DNA from: Euonymus europaeus
Taxonomy: Eukaryota; Streptophyta; Magnoliopsida; Celastrales; Celastraceae
Assembly (NCBI GenBank): GCA_963580455.1
Contig: OY756957.1
Span: 28,798,501 to 28,862,500 of the forward strand
DNA length: 64,000 nt
Direction of reading: 5' to 3'
The notes beneath the pieces are model-generated. The model saw only the letters and a list, made by a program, of their open reading frames with translations, was not told the origin of the DNA and did not search any database. Position 1 is the first letter of the stretch. Each line of letters opens with the position of its first letter. Position numbers and translations under genes: made by a program. Positions 23,382-34,796 of the stretch are shown piece by piece.

Positions 23382-23834
23382 TTACTTCATGCAGAGGAAC
23401 TGAGTAAGCTTTTGTGCTTTAACAAAATCGCCACTCTGTCGTGCTTGCAAGACGTGAAGCATGATATGGAGTCTACGTTTGATGCATGTGCTTTGATCAA
23501 GCATAAGCTTAGTTTCTTCCCTGAGTTGGGCACAGTCGCTTCTGATCTCCTTGATTTTCTTAGTCACTTCCCTTTGCCCTGCTTTTATGTACTTATGCTC
23601 CTCACCAATCTCTGTCATCTCCTTCTTCAATCTTTGCATCCTTGCTTTAATGTTCTTGTCGTTCTTAATCTGTCAGTTCACATTCAGCAAATCAAGAATT
23701 AAACAGAATCACCACTAAAATGTGCAAAACGTATGTAAATATTAGTAATTCAATATACATACCTGGTGACTTCTTAGCCGCGAAGGAGAACAGCTCTTCT
23801 CAATGCTGTTCAAATATGTCTTGCTCAGCCCCAT
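23382..23834 (-). CDS. Small coiled-coil protein, family B copy 2 (unknown function)
   Basis: Exons 23834-23763 and 23669-23382 join in phase 0 to 119 residues, the same length and intron position as copy 1 at 13692-14144. Exon 1 starts MGLSKTYLNSIEKSCSPSRL. Exon 2 carries the same coiled-coil helix and ends AQKLTQFLCMK. I count about ten residue differences from copy 1, with no stop or frameshift. Keeping both reading frame and splice sites in two copies argues for, but does not prove, a real gene. No signal peptide, membrane segment or known domain. Confidence 0.6.
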
Positions 23835-25129
23835 TAATTTTTTTTCCTTAAATTTGTCTAGAAGTACTTGTCGATTCAAACAACTGCGAATTGCTAGATA
23901 GAAAAAGGCAGTGGGTGAATGAGTTTCTGATCAAGCTGGAGCAATAATATAGGATGAAAGTAGTTGATCAAACAATTGACAGTATGCGTGTGAAATTGTG
24001 GTTTCAATTCCACTCTGTTTCGATGAATCAAACAAGTAGTTTCCAAAGAACTCGCCTTGAAAGTAAAGTTTGTTGCTTTGTCAATTAGGTCGCGCGACCA
24101 TGCCATGGAATCGCGAGTGTCGTATATGGTCAATTTTGGGGTCAGTGGACCATCATGACCTAATCTACCTATGGAACTTGAATTCACTGCAACGTTCTAC
24201 CCAAATTGCCAAGCGTGTTGTCCGATATATTCTTCGTGTCTGATAGTCAGTGATGATCCTTCAGCAATTCAGCGACAGATATACCAATGCCATCCAGATC
24301 CTGATTCTTGGAAAGGTATCAAACTCTCTTCCGGATTAACTGACTCAGGACTTCAGGTCGAAAGAGAAATGAGTTAATCGCGGGCTGCCCTTTCTCTTAG
24401 CCGCTCTCCTCAGCCAACGACTCTATTTCTCAGACACTCTCCGTCTTTGACTCAGGAGCTATCCTTATTTCTCTGGACCCCCTCCTTCAATCAATGCTTC
24501 GATTCAATTTTCATTTCTTTCCCACGCGTTCAAGATGAAGAAAGGGACGACGGTGGTGATGCAAATGATTGTGGTGATGAAGATGGTTGAGATTCTGCAG
24601 TTATCTTGCTGGCCACCTAATGTACTCCTTTAGGGATTCCAAATTTGGCTTTCCGCCACCTTACAAGGTTTTGGCGCCACTCCTTCTGCCGGCAGTGATA
24701 GAGAGAACTTCAACGATCTTCTGATAGTCCTCGAAGTTCTTCCCCGGGTGCCAGCTCTGATTGCTTTCTCTCCAGCTTGCATCTGCTTGATCTCTTGAAG
24801 CTGTTGTCCCTCCGTTCTGTCCTAGGGCTTTTGTCCATGGATGAGGTGTTGGGCCTCCAATGCGGATCAGTCTAACATAAGTTTAGTTTTGGGCTTTATT
24901 CTTTTGGGCCTCAAGTGAAGACCAGTATAACGTTTTTAAGTTTCAGTATTGGGTTTTATTCTTTTGGATAAAAAATAATAATAATAATTGGTTTCTTTTT
25001 ATATAATATATTTTGATCTGATTTATACTTTTGTGAGGTCTTGTTTCTCCGCAAGGATTAATTAATTAAAAAATAATTGCATAAATAGTGATGTTCTAGA
25101 ACCCAACCCATCCCACCCTATTTCTCCTC
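23835..25129. repeat. Upstream flank of family B copy 2 and P module copy 4
   Basis: It repeats 14145-15250: the GAATCGCGAGTGTCG block, the duplicated unrecognised plus-strand ORF (24171-24377), the P module (about 24400-24660) and the CAATGCGGATCAGT block (24857). From 24990 a segment is shared with 53570-53640. No gene supported. Confidence 0.5.
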
Positions 25130-25200
25130 TCTTCTTTACAACCTTGGCTCTCAGCTTTTGGACTGTAGCCTTCATTTAGTTTTGATTGGGAGAACAAATG
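25130..25200 (-). pseudogene. Family A start-exon remnant
   Basis: Only the start of the family A main exon survives: the minus-strand codons for MKATVQKLRAKV, followed upstream by the conserved TTGGGAGAACAAATG leader. The sequence then turns into unrelated AT-rich DNA. This is a truncated, non-functional copy. Confidence 0.6.
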
Positions 25201-26501
25201 TGAACTTGCTAAAAAAATTATAATTAAATTGAAAGAAATATAATGTTAAAAAAATTATATTATATTGCCCCTTCTCTTTGTCCTACCTTCATTCATTCAG
25301 GTTAGGTTTTGTTGTACTCTTCAGAAACAGCAACACTATAATTAAAGGTTTTTACTAGTTTTGGCTTTAAGTAAAGATTTTCTTCTGCAGCCTTTCTAAA
25401 CATGGAAAGATGCATATTTATAGCTTGATGTCGCAAGTTTGGGCCATGATGGTATGTAACGGGGTTAGGGTGACAAATTTTTGTACGAGTCAAATGATAG
25501 ATTTTTTTATCTGGATTAAACTTAAGTTCGGAGAAATACAAACAGAAATTGTCTGGTTTAAAATTGGGTTTAGAAACAACACAAAAATCTTTTCTGATAT
25601 AGTTGTTTAGAGCTTGATCTAGATTGTATTATTATATGATTTATTTCGAATTTAAACGAATTTAAATATAATCAATTAGGTAGGTCTGAAAAATAAAATC
25701 AATCTCATCCATGTTGTCCAACCTAAATTGACCCGAACACAAATTTTTGCTGCTCTTAAACGGAGTGGTTAGTTTGGTGGCTTGAATGTTGTCGGTGACT
25801 TTTTGTCGCATCTCTGCTTTATCCTTCTGGAGAAACCCTCTTCGATTTTTACTCGTTGCAAGTTGCAAAGCCAAACCTACAGCTTTGGGTGGGGTCCCAC
25901 AAATCGCTCGAGTAAGTGATTTCACGTGACCAATTCACTCGAGTAAGCGACACTTCCGCTTTCACTTTTGCAGCTCCACCGTTGATAGCATGCCATCATC
26001 GCCTTTATTCATAAACAAATCAAGGCTTATCTTATACATTACAAACTGGAATGACAAATACGTAACTTCCATAGTGGCTGCCTACAAATTTATTTAGCTG
26101 CATGAAAATGCAATTCCCACTATTTTGAAGCTGAAGCTGACCAATACAAACACTGTATTTGATGAATGAAATCCTTGGGACAAAATTAGGGGTTGTAAAA
26201 AAGAAACTGCAAAATCAAAATCGATCAAAACCGAATTGATTGGACATTTTTTATTATTAAATTTATATAATTTTCACTAAAATAGAACCAAAAATCTAAA
26301 AATGAACTAAACGGTTTGATCAAAATATATTAAAAAATTGACCAAACCCTATCGTCGTCGACACCCCTAAAAAAATTGTTACATAATTATCAATCTAGAT
26401 ATAAATTAATTAATTATGTATTATATTTGTTCATGTAGTTTGATAATTAATTCTCCACCCTCCTTCTCTACCGTTGACTCTGAAAACATACCTATGTAGA
26501 T
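25201..26501. repeat. Unit flank up to the hAT-like insertion
   Basis: 25310-25910 repeats 15260-16206 without the MITE, and 25913-26500 repeats 20370-20865 without the LINE. It is therefore a natural control showing both pre-insertion sites. No gene seen. Confidence 0.6.
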
Positions 26502-26993
26502 GTCCACAGCAATGTTTTTGAAGCCGGACCGGCCGGTCCAACCGGTTAAACCGGGAACCGGTGACCTGTCCGGTCCGGAAGGCATATTTAGACCGGGTAC
26601 TGCTCTCTTTCATCGCAGCTACAACGGTGCGCCTTTATCGTGGTTCAATTTTCGAGGCTTCTTTTTGTTTGTTGAACTTGCATTAAAGATATATTGTTAT
26701 CTTCTGCAAGTGCAAGGTTTCATTTTCTGAGTAAATGACCTGTTCTCTGTTCTATACTTCTATTGAGCTCAAATGGAATGAATTGGATTTAGTTTTGCAC
26801 CTGTTTTTGTACTGATTTTGTCTCTGAATCTGTTATGTATCAACTGCACAAATATGGGAAACACGAAAAAGTACATTGAATTTTTATTAATTTTAGCATT
26901 GTATGTATTAATTTTATTGATCTTAGCCGGTGAGTTTCACATTATTATTTATGTTATTTCAATGTTAGACTGTTAGAGGCATCACAATGTATC

Positions 26994-29900
26994 AATTACT
27001 AAAATTATACAGCCCGTGCAAATGAGGCTCCCTCCGGGCGAGTCTCCGTCTTCCTCCCCATACGCGCGCAACTCGCCCTTCCTCCTCCGTCTTTGTCCAC
27101 CGTCCGATCAACACAACTCCTAACCATCGTCTGATCAACTTCAACTCAAGAACCAATCTCCTCCGTCCAGCCTACTCTCGTGGCTTCTCATCTTGGCCAT
27201 CCAAAGTCCATCCCTGTCACACGTTATGCAGCGCCCTTATCCCCTCACACGTTATGCAGTCATTCTCACGCCTGGCTTTTTTGATTCTACGATCAGTCGT
27301 GGGTGCCATCGCTCGAACGGAAGCTTCTTTACTCTGAGGTCTCCCATCGTTGTCCCGTCTCGCATCTGCTGAATCTTTTAACCCCGCTTGACCCTGCAAC
27401 CGGAGATCGAACTTCCTCATTCTAGCCTCTTATGCGACAGCTCCCCTTCATGGTTAGTTCTGCCCTTTCTTGTGCTGCGTTTATAATATTACTGGGTTGT
27501 GTTCTTCTCTCCCTTCATGCGTAATGATTGTTAGCTGACAAAAACTGTTATCGATTCTGTCGTGAAAGCCGCTTCTTCATAGAGCTATACCAAACCTTGC
27601 TTCGTAATGATAAAATAGGAATCTGAATGTTTGGTCGTGATGTTGTACTTGCGTCATGTTTCTGCTTGCTGTGAAAAACATTGATTGTTCCATTCCTATT
27701 TTATCAATTAATTGACCACCAATTGATCTACCTTATTATAAAACTAGAATAAAGAGTAGGTTATTTTATGATTTCCGAACACAACACTTCATGTTTGTAT
27801 TAACTTTCTACCAATCATTTCATATTTAGAATTTTAACCAGTTAAGTTTTCCACAGCTGAAGGATTTCTTTGAAAAATCATTGTATTGCAGAATTAATTC
27901 TCACTCTCTTCTTTTTTCGACAGTGTGTGCAGTTTGTTTGTCGACACAGCCCCACACTCATCTACTTCCCCTCCAATTATATACAACTCACAAGGTATGT
28001 TACACATTTGTTACCTCTTTGCTGTTCTTGTGATATTCATTTATGACAACATTACATGTGCCTCTGTTCATTTAGTGGATGGATTTCCTTTTACAAAGGA
28101 GTCTCAAATAAAGCTCATGCATCATGATTCCCTTTAAACTTAGTTAACACATCAAACTCATGAACTTAGCCAACTGACTATTCTCCCTTTTGTTAAATGA
28201 ATGATTTGTTTCGGATAGTTCCATTAGTATATTTATAGTGGGCTTTGTAAGTATCTTTAAGCAGCCATATGTGTTAACCAACTTCATTGTTTGAAAAACG
28301 TTATGCAGATTTAATCTTGGCTTTCAGTTACTTTTACTCATCTTTTACGTTGTCAAACTTCAGCCATTATATTAGTTGTGCATCACATTTATTTAACCAT
28401 TGTCAGAAAATGAACAATCTTCTTGTTTTCTTTGGCAGTCTTTGCACTTGCTTTGTGGCCACTATCTCTGGTGCTCTTCCATCACCATTTTAGTCCATCG
28501 ACTCTCTTTATGATGACACAGGCGTTCTAATCTGTCCCCCTCCTATACATTTTTCTCAATCAAAATTCATTTCTGTCAAGGTTAGTCATGCGTCTATCAA
28601 ACCATCCATTTTCTTTCATAGAATTCCTATGTTTTCTCTAACTGTATATATTCAATTTGCTTTCTCTACTTATGTAAATAAGGTAAAGCCAAAAACTTCT
28701 TGCTAATGATTTTCCAGCCATAATTTTATTTAAACCAATAGTTATCACTGTTCCAATGTGATTTTGCTTGTGGATTTGCGCTGGTGATAGCTTCTTCCTC
28801 CATCCATGTGATTAAGCAATCAAACATTCCCAGTGTTCAGCCATTGAAGATCATCTTACGTCGATAATCATTATTCAATTTCCCTGCCTCTTACACCTTT
28901 GCACATGCATATGTCATTGTCTAACGTAAATCTTCTCTTTTCCTTCTTATTTATTTATTCCTGCAGCTCACATAGTTTATCAGCCACCATCCGCTTCACT
29001 ATATTCTGTGTCCATCTTCTCTATATCACCAGCCTATACACACTTTACAGGTAAGAGGCTGTGAATGAGACAATTGATAAATATACTGATATTTAGAGAT
29101 CTATTATTATATGGGGGTTTTGAAAATTTATCTGCAACAGAGAATAAACACTCTGCAGTCAACAAGATTTGCAATAATATTCCCCTACGCTGTATAAGAT
29201 ACAATATACTGATATTTTGAATAAAATAACAAAGTAAAGAAAACTGAAACATTTACTTCATAAACAATACAACCACAAGAGGTCAGGTCATACATTGCAT
29301 AGTACATACATTCACACTCTCTCCTCCCTCATTTTCACCTTCCTCTTTTTCACAGCCATCTATCGGATTCCTCTCTCAATGGACTTTCTCTCTTCTCCAT
29401 TGGATTGTACAGATTCCCAGTGAAGAGATTGCCCATAGAAACAAAGCAAAGTCCTGTTCATCTGAGATTGATTCTTGTAGCTGTTTTTTTTCCCCCTAAT
29501 TTTCTTTCGACTGTTTGACACAGAAACTCTTCTGGGTTTCTTGGCTTTTGCAAACTCTCTTCCCGGGTTTTGTTGCAAAAAGGCCTTCTACACCCCTCAG
29601 GATAACAATGACTAACCCACTCATTTGTGTAGTCGAGTCCTTCCTCACGTCTCGGGTTGCCTTTCTATTATAAGTGGTTGTTCAATTACTTTACCCCATG
29701 TAATCTTTGTTTGCTCCCAAAATTATACACCACCTTCTTTTTCTTTCATATTACTGATTATAAATATTTCCCCTGTATAATGATTTAATCTTTCGGTTGT
29801 TTAAACCAATGTTATGCAGAATACACAATCTTACACTCCCATGCATTGCGTCAAGAGATCCAGCACTTATTCCGCTACTTCATCTCATTGAATTGTTGTA

Positions 29901-30338
29901 ACAATTCAGGTTAGGCTTATATTCTCTCTTTTAAAACGAATTCCCCTGCATTTTCCTTTGGGTAGTTCCTAATATTGTATTGTTTAAGTTTTTCCAATTG
30001 TTTACTCTTTCAGCTTAAGCCAAATCTACAAAATACGTATTATTTAAAACTATAAATCATTTGTTTACTTTGAAATTTTATTCAACAGCTTTTACGCCGC
30101 AAATTATCGATTAGATGTGATTCTAGCCTCATGCATAATATTTTTCCTTACCAACCAAAGAGATAAATACAAACAAAAAGTATTTATTAGTTGTTTACTT
30201 GCAAATTTTATACAACTTATTTGCGCTGCAAAATATTGATTAAATGCCTTTTCTCTTTAAGTATTATTATTGCACATGATTTAAAACTATATATTATTTG
30301 GTAGTAATTGTCTTTGTATGTGCATTTGAAGTTGTACT
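26994..30338 (+). other. Helitron leader region before RepHel
   Basis: It begins with a C-rich stretch (27015-27450) and continues as T-rich, intron-like sequence with repeated GTTATGCAG words (about 27220, 27255, 28302 and 29811) that could act as splice acceptors. I see no long ORF. It is best read as promoter plus spliced 5' untranslated leader of RepHel; the exon structure cannot be set from sequence alone. Confidence 0.4.
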
Positions 30339-33300
30339 ATGGCTGAAGCACAAGCAACTAAAAATAATAGAAATAAAAGAAAGTTGATCATTTCAAGTAG
30401 AAGGGAATCACGTGTCAAAGCACGCTGCGTTGCAATTGATAGTGTCGCCTCATCTTCACAAGCAACGATATGTACATCATCTATTTTGCCCCACCTCGGC
30501 GAGACATCAGATCCGACATCATCTTTCATATCAGATTTTGGTTATCCTGGATATAACTGTGGATATTGTGGCGCTATTTTCTTTTATGAAGAGCGGGTGA
30601 AATCCATTAGATCTAGGGTCCCAATTTTCCCAACTTGTTGTAAGCATGGTCGTGTGAAACTCCCTCAGCTTCAAGATGCACCTCTGCTGCTACAGAATTT
30701 GCTTGATTATAATCAAGGAAGACGATCTAGATTATTCCGAGACAACATAAGAGTTTATAATTCCATGTTTGCATTCACTTCAATTGGTGGGAAGATAAAT
30801 CACGAAGTCAACACTGGTCAGGGGCCTTATGTTTTTAAGATCAATGGGCAAAATCACCATCTAATTGGGTCATTACTGCCTCCAATGGGCGAGCGACCTC
30901 ATTTTGCTCAACTCTATATCTATGACACTGATAATGAGGCTGCAAATAGAATCTCAAGCTTGGGGAACTGTAACCAACGAAACAAAGTTGATGAAGAAGT
31001 AGTCTCAGATCTAATTCAGATGTTTGACGAAATTAATGAGCTTGTGAAGGTGTTTAGGATGGCAAGAGACCGCTTCTCCAATTCTGAGACACATTCTATA
31101 TCACTGGTCTTAGTTGGGAAACGGCAACATGATGGTTCACAGTATAATGCACCCTCTGCTGCTGAAATGGCTGGATTAATAGTTGGAGACCTTGGGCAAG
31201 CAAACGAACCGCGAGATATCGTGGTTGAATATCAAAGTAGGATTTTAAGACGTATTGATGACTTGCACCCTGCATTCATGGCAATGCAGTATCCAATTCT
31301 ATTTCCATATGGTGAGGATGGCTTCTCCTTAAAAATCCCATATCAGTTTTGCCCAGATATACCTCAGTTAAAGAGGGGAACTGTAACCAGAAGAGAATAT
31401 TATGCATATAGGCTACAACAACGCTCCAGTGATGGGAAAATCTTACTTAATGGTGGCAGATTATATCAACAATATATAGTTGATGCATATACATGCATTG
31501 AAGATGAAAGGCTGCGATATATTAGGTTCAAGCACCAACAAGAACATTTTAGGTGTGAGTTATATAAAGGTGTGCAAGATGCATTTCTAAAAGGCGATTG
31601 CAATTCATCATCTCTTGGACAACGTGTAATACTGCCTTCAAGTTTTACCGGTAGTCCTCGATATATGATTCAAAATTACCATGATGCAATGGCAATCTGC
31701 AGATCCCGAGGCAATCCAGATTTGTTTATAACTTTTACTTGTAATGTCAAATGGCCTGAGATATCAAATTTCCTTAGCCTTACACCTGGACAGAAAGCAG
31801 AGGATCGGCCTGATATAGTTTCAAGAGTCTTTCATATGAAGCTAAATGCCTTTATGGCTGACATAAAGAATGAGAATTATTTTGGCAGAGTCATTGGAGC
31901 TATTTACACGGTTGAATTTCAAAAGAGAGGCTTGCCACATGTACATGTGATTATATGGCTGCATGAAGATGACAAACATCCAACAAATGCTGATATTGAC
32001 AGAATCATTTCTGCAGAGATACCGTCAAATGAGACAGAAAAAGATCTATACAATGTTGTTTCTAAATTCATGATTCATGGACCTTGTGGTATCTCTAACC
32101 CAAAAGCTCCTTGCATGAAAAACAATCAATGTGTGAAGCATTTCCCAAAAAAAAACTACTCTGAAACTTCAGTAGGAGAAGATGGTTTTGCAGTTTATAG
32201 GCGTCGCAACGATGGGAAAATTGTTTCAAAGGCTGGGGTTGATTTGGATAACAGATATGTCATACCATATAATAAGGGGTTATTGCTGAAATACCAAGCT
32301 CATATCAACGTAGAATGGTGCAATCGTTCAAGATCAATTAAATATTTATTTAAATATGTTAACAAGGGTCCTGATAGAACAAGAGCAGTTTTGAAAGAAA
32401 ACATCCAGAAAGAAGGTTGCCCAGAGAATGATGAAATCAGGACTTATGTTGACTGTAGGTATTTGGCCGCTTATGAATCATGCTGGAGAATATATGAATA
32501 TCACATCCAATATAAATTCCCTACAGTCGAGAGATTGGCGATACATATGCCTTTAATGAACAACATACTATTTCCAGGAGATAGAGAAGTTGAAGCCGTT
32601 TTACAGCAGCCGGGTATAGAGAAGACAATGCTCACTGAATGGATGTTTATGAATACAAACTCTACTGAGGCACAAAGGCATACATATCCAGAATTCCCAG
32701 CATTTTATCGCTGGGACAATGTTAACAAACTTTGGTTTTTAAGGAAGCGAGGCCAATGCATAGGTCGCATCTCATATGTTCACCCATCAGCTGGAGACTG
32801 CTATTATTTACGAATGTTGTTATGCCATGTTCGAGGTGCGAAGAATTATACAGAAATCAAGACAGTTAATGAAATTGTTTACGACACATTCAAGGAAGCT
32901 TGCAATGCTATGGGATTAATAGGTGATGATCGAGAATGGCATCAAGTTATGGATGAAGCTTCACAATGGGCAACATCGCATGAACTCAGAAACCTGTTCG
33001 TCACTTTACTACTATTCTGTGAAGTAGCAGACGCAAACAGGCTATTTTCAGCACAATTGGCCAATTTACAAGAGGATATTTCATACAATGTTCAAAGAAG
33101 GTTTGGCATCACAAATCGTATTTTGTCACAAACTGAAATAGAAAGCGAGGTGCTCTTGGAGATTGAAAAAATATTAGAGCAAAATGGATCAACACTTGCT
33201 GATTACAAACTTCCACTTCCATCTGCAGTGCAAACAAGTCATTTAACCAACACACTATTAAGGGAAGAATTGTGTTTAAATGCCAATGCAATTCTTCATG

Positions 33301-34796
33301 AGAACGAGGGATTATCAGCACAATTAAATGAAGATCAAAGGCATGTTTATGACAAAGTTCTAACCTCAGTTTATAATAATACAGGTGAGTTTTTCTTTGT
33401 TTATGGACATGGAGGCACTGGGAAAACCTTTCTTTATAAAGCCATAATAAATAAATTGCGATTGGAAGGGAAGATTGTATTAGCTGTTGCTTCTTCAGGC
33501 ATAGCTTCACTACTTTTGCCAGGTGGAAGAACAGCTCACTCGAGATTTAAAATCCCTATTGAAATTCATGGAGAATCTACATGTCATATCAAGAAAGGTA
33601 CTCAATTAGCGGATCTAATTAAAATGACATCTTTAATAGTTTGGGATGAAGCACCAATGGCTCATCGTCATTGCTTTGAAGCCTTGGATAGATCAATTTC
33701 TGATATTCTGTCAGATGATTCTGAAGATACTGCCAATCCAACTCCTATTTTTGGTGGAAAAACTGTTTTACTAGGAGGTGATTTCCGTCAAATATTGCCA
33801 GTGGTAATAAGGGGTTCAAGGCATGACACAACAGAGGCTTGTATTACAAGATCACATCTTTGGGAGAGCTGTAAAATATTCCAACTTCATACAAACATGC
33901 GCCTTTCTGAAGCTGGCTTGACAGTTGATGAACAATCAACATTAGCAGAGTTTGCTCAATGGTTGCTGGATGTTGGGGAAGGCAAGATTAAAGCCGAAAA
34001 AAAAGATGATGATGAAGAGGAAGAGACATGGATAAAAATACCTGATCAAATGCTTGTGAAGACTGAAAAAGGAGATGTAGAAGATCTAACTTCTGACGTA
34101 TACAACAACTTTGATCAATCATACCAGGATACAAATTACTTGAAGGAGAGGGCAATTGTAACAGGGACTAATGAAGCTGTTGATGTCATCAACTCTAAAA
34201 TTCTTGCGCAACTACCTACTGAGCCTAAAATATACCTTAGCTTTGATTCAATCTGCAAAAGTGTGGGAGGATCAGACGAAGATGACGTTTTGTACCCGGC
34301 TGAATTCCTGAATTCTCTTTCATTTAATGGAATTCCAAGCCATGAATTATACCTAAAAATAAATACACCGGTTATGTTGCTACGTAACTTAAATCAAAGT
34401 ACAGGCCTTTGCAATGGAACGAGGTTGTTAATTACAAGATTGGGAGACAGAGTAGTGGAAGCAATAATTATGACTGGCAGCAACATCGGCGACAAAGTTT
34501 TCATTCCTAGAATAATTATGTCTGCCACAGAAAAGAAATGGCCGTTTACAATTCGAAGAAGACAATTCCCTCTACGTTTATGTTACGCAATGACTATAAA
34601 CAAGTGTCAGGGACAAACATTGAAAAAGGTAGGCATTTATTTGCCAAGGCCTATTTTCTCGCATGGCCAACTATACGTTGCTGTATCTAGAGTCACTTCT
34701 CAAATTGGTCTTAGAGTTCTATTGGGTGGAGGAAAAGAAACTGACATGGCTCGTACTAAGAATATTGTATATCGCGAAATTTTTGATGATCTGTGA
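30339..34796 (+). CDS. Helitron RepHel transposase (Rep nickase plus PIF1-type helicase)
   Basis: One uninterrupted ORF of 1485 residues. An N-terminal Cys/His cluster (CGYCGAIFFYEE, then CCKH) is followed by the Helitron-like N domain (DAMAICRSRGNPDLFITFT). The Rep nickase has an HUH motif (LPHVHVIIWL, about residue 530) and the two-tyrosine region (SIKYLFKYVNKG, about 667-678). The helicase part has Walker A (YGHGGTGKTF, about 1022), Walker B (VWDEAPMAH), GGDFRQILPVV, and the late motifs TINKCQGQT and YVAVSRVTS. Rep would nick and join DNA ends through the tyrosines; the helicase would unwind the template. Every catalytic motif I can check is present and there is no stop or frameshift, unusual for a genomic Helitron copy. 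The start MAEAQATKNNRNKRK is the first Met of the ORF. Confidence 0.95.
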   Translation: MAEAQATKNNRNKRKLIISSRRESRVKARCVAIDSVASSSQATICTSSILPHLGETSDPTSSFISDFGYPGYNCGYCGAIFFYEERVKSIRSRVPIFPTCCKHGRVKLPQLQDAPLLLQNLLDYNQGRRSRLFRDNIRVYNSMFAFTSIGGKINHEVNTGQGPYVFKINGQNHHLIGSLLPPMGERPHFAQLYIYDTDNEAANRISSLGNCNQRNKVDEEVVSDLIQMFDEINELVKVFRMARDRFSNSETHSISLVLVGKRQHDGSQYNAPSAAEMAGLIVGDLGQANEPRDIVVEYQSRILRRIDDLHPAFMAMQYPILFPYGEDGFSLKIPYQFCPDIPQLKRGTVTRREYYAYRLQQRSSDGKILLNGGRLYQQYIVDAYTCIEDERLRYIRFKHQQEHFRCELYKGVQDAFLKGDCNSSSLGQRVILPSSFTGSPRYMIQNYHDAMAICRSRGNPDLFITFTCNVKWPEISNFLSLTPGQKAEDRPDIVSRVFHMKLNAFMADIKNENYFGRVIGAIYTVEFQKRGLPHVHVIIWLHEDDKHPTNADIDRIISAEIPSNETEKDLYNVVSKFMIHGPCGISNPKAPCMKNNQCVKHFPKKNYSETSVGEDGFAVYRRRNDGKIVSKAGVDLDNRYVIPYNKGLLLKYQAHINVEWCNRSRSIKYLFKYVNKGPDRTRAVLKENIQKEGCPENDEIRTYVDCRYLAAYESCWRIYEYHIQYKFPTVERLAIHMPLMNNILFPGDREVEAVLQQPGIEKTMLTEWMFMNTNSTEAQRHTYPEFPAFYRWDNVNKLWFLRKRGQCIGRISYVHPSAGDCYYLRMLLCHVRGAKNYTEIKTVNEIVYDTFKEACNAMGLIGDDREWHQVMDEASQWATSHELRNLFVTLLLFCEVADANRLFSAQLANLQEDISYNVQRRFGITNRILSQTEIESEVLLEIEKILEQNGSTLADYKLPLPSAVQTSHLTNTLLREELCLNANAILHENEGLSAQLNEDQRHVYDKVLTSVYNNTGEFFFVYGHGGTGKTFLYKAIINKLRLEGKIVLAVASSGIASLLLPGGRTAHSRFKIPIEIHGESTCHIKKGTQLADLIKMTSLIVWDEAPMAHRHCFEALDRSISDILSDDSEDTANPTPIFGGKTVLLGGDFRQILPVVIRGSRHDTTEACITRSHLWESCKIFQLHTNMRLSEAGLTVDEQSTLAEFAQWLLDVGEGKIKAEKKDDDEEEETWIKIPDQMLVKTEKGDVEDLTSDVYNNFDQSYQDTNYLKERAIVTGTNEAVDVINSKILAQLPTEPKIYLSFDSICKSVGGSDEDDVLYPAEFLNSLSFNGIPSHELYLKINTPVMLLRNLNQSTGLCNGTRLLITRLGDRVVEAIIMTGSNIGDKVFIPRIIMSATEKKWPFTIRRRQFPLRLCYAMTINKCQGQTLKKVGIYLPRPIFSHGQLYVAVSRVTSQIGLRVLLGGGKETDMARTKNIVYREIFDDL

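Noticed and set aside
27727..27760. Alternative 5' end of the large Helitron (TCTACCTTATTATAAAAC)
   Set aside because: Good Helitron-like start, but it would leave a 1.2-kb C-rich leader outside the Helitron and in the hAT remnant. Kept only as second choice.
33109..33510. Minus-strand ORF within RepHel
   Set aside because: Shadow of the real coding frame on the other strand.
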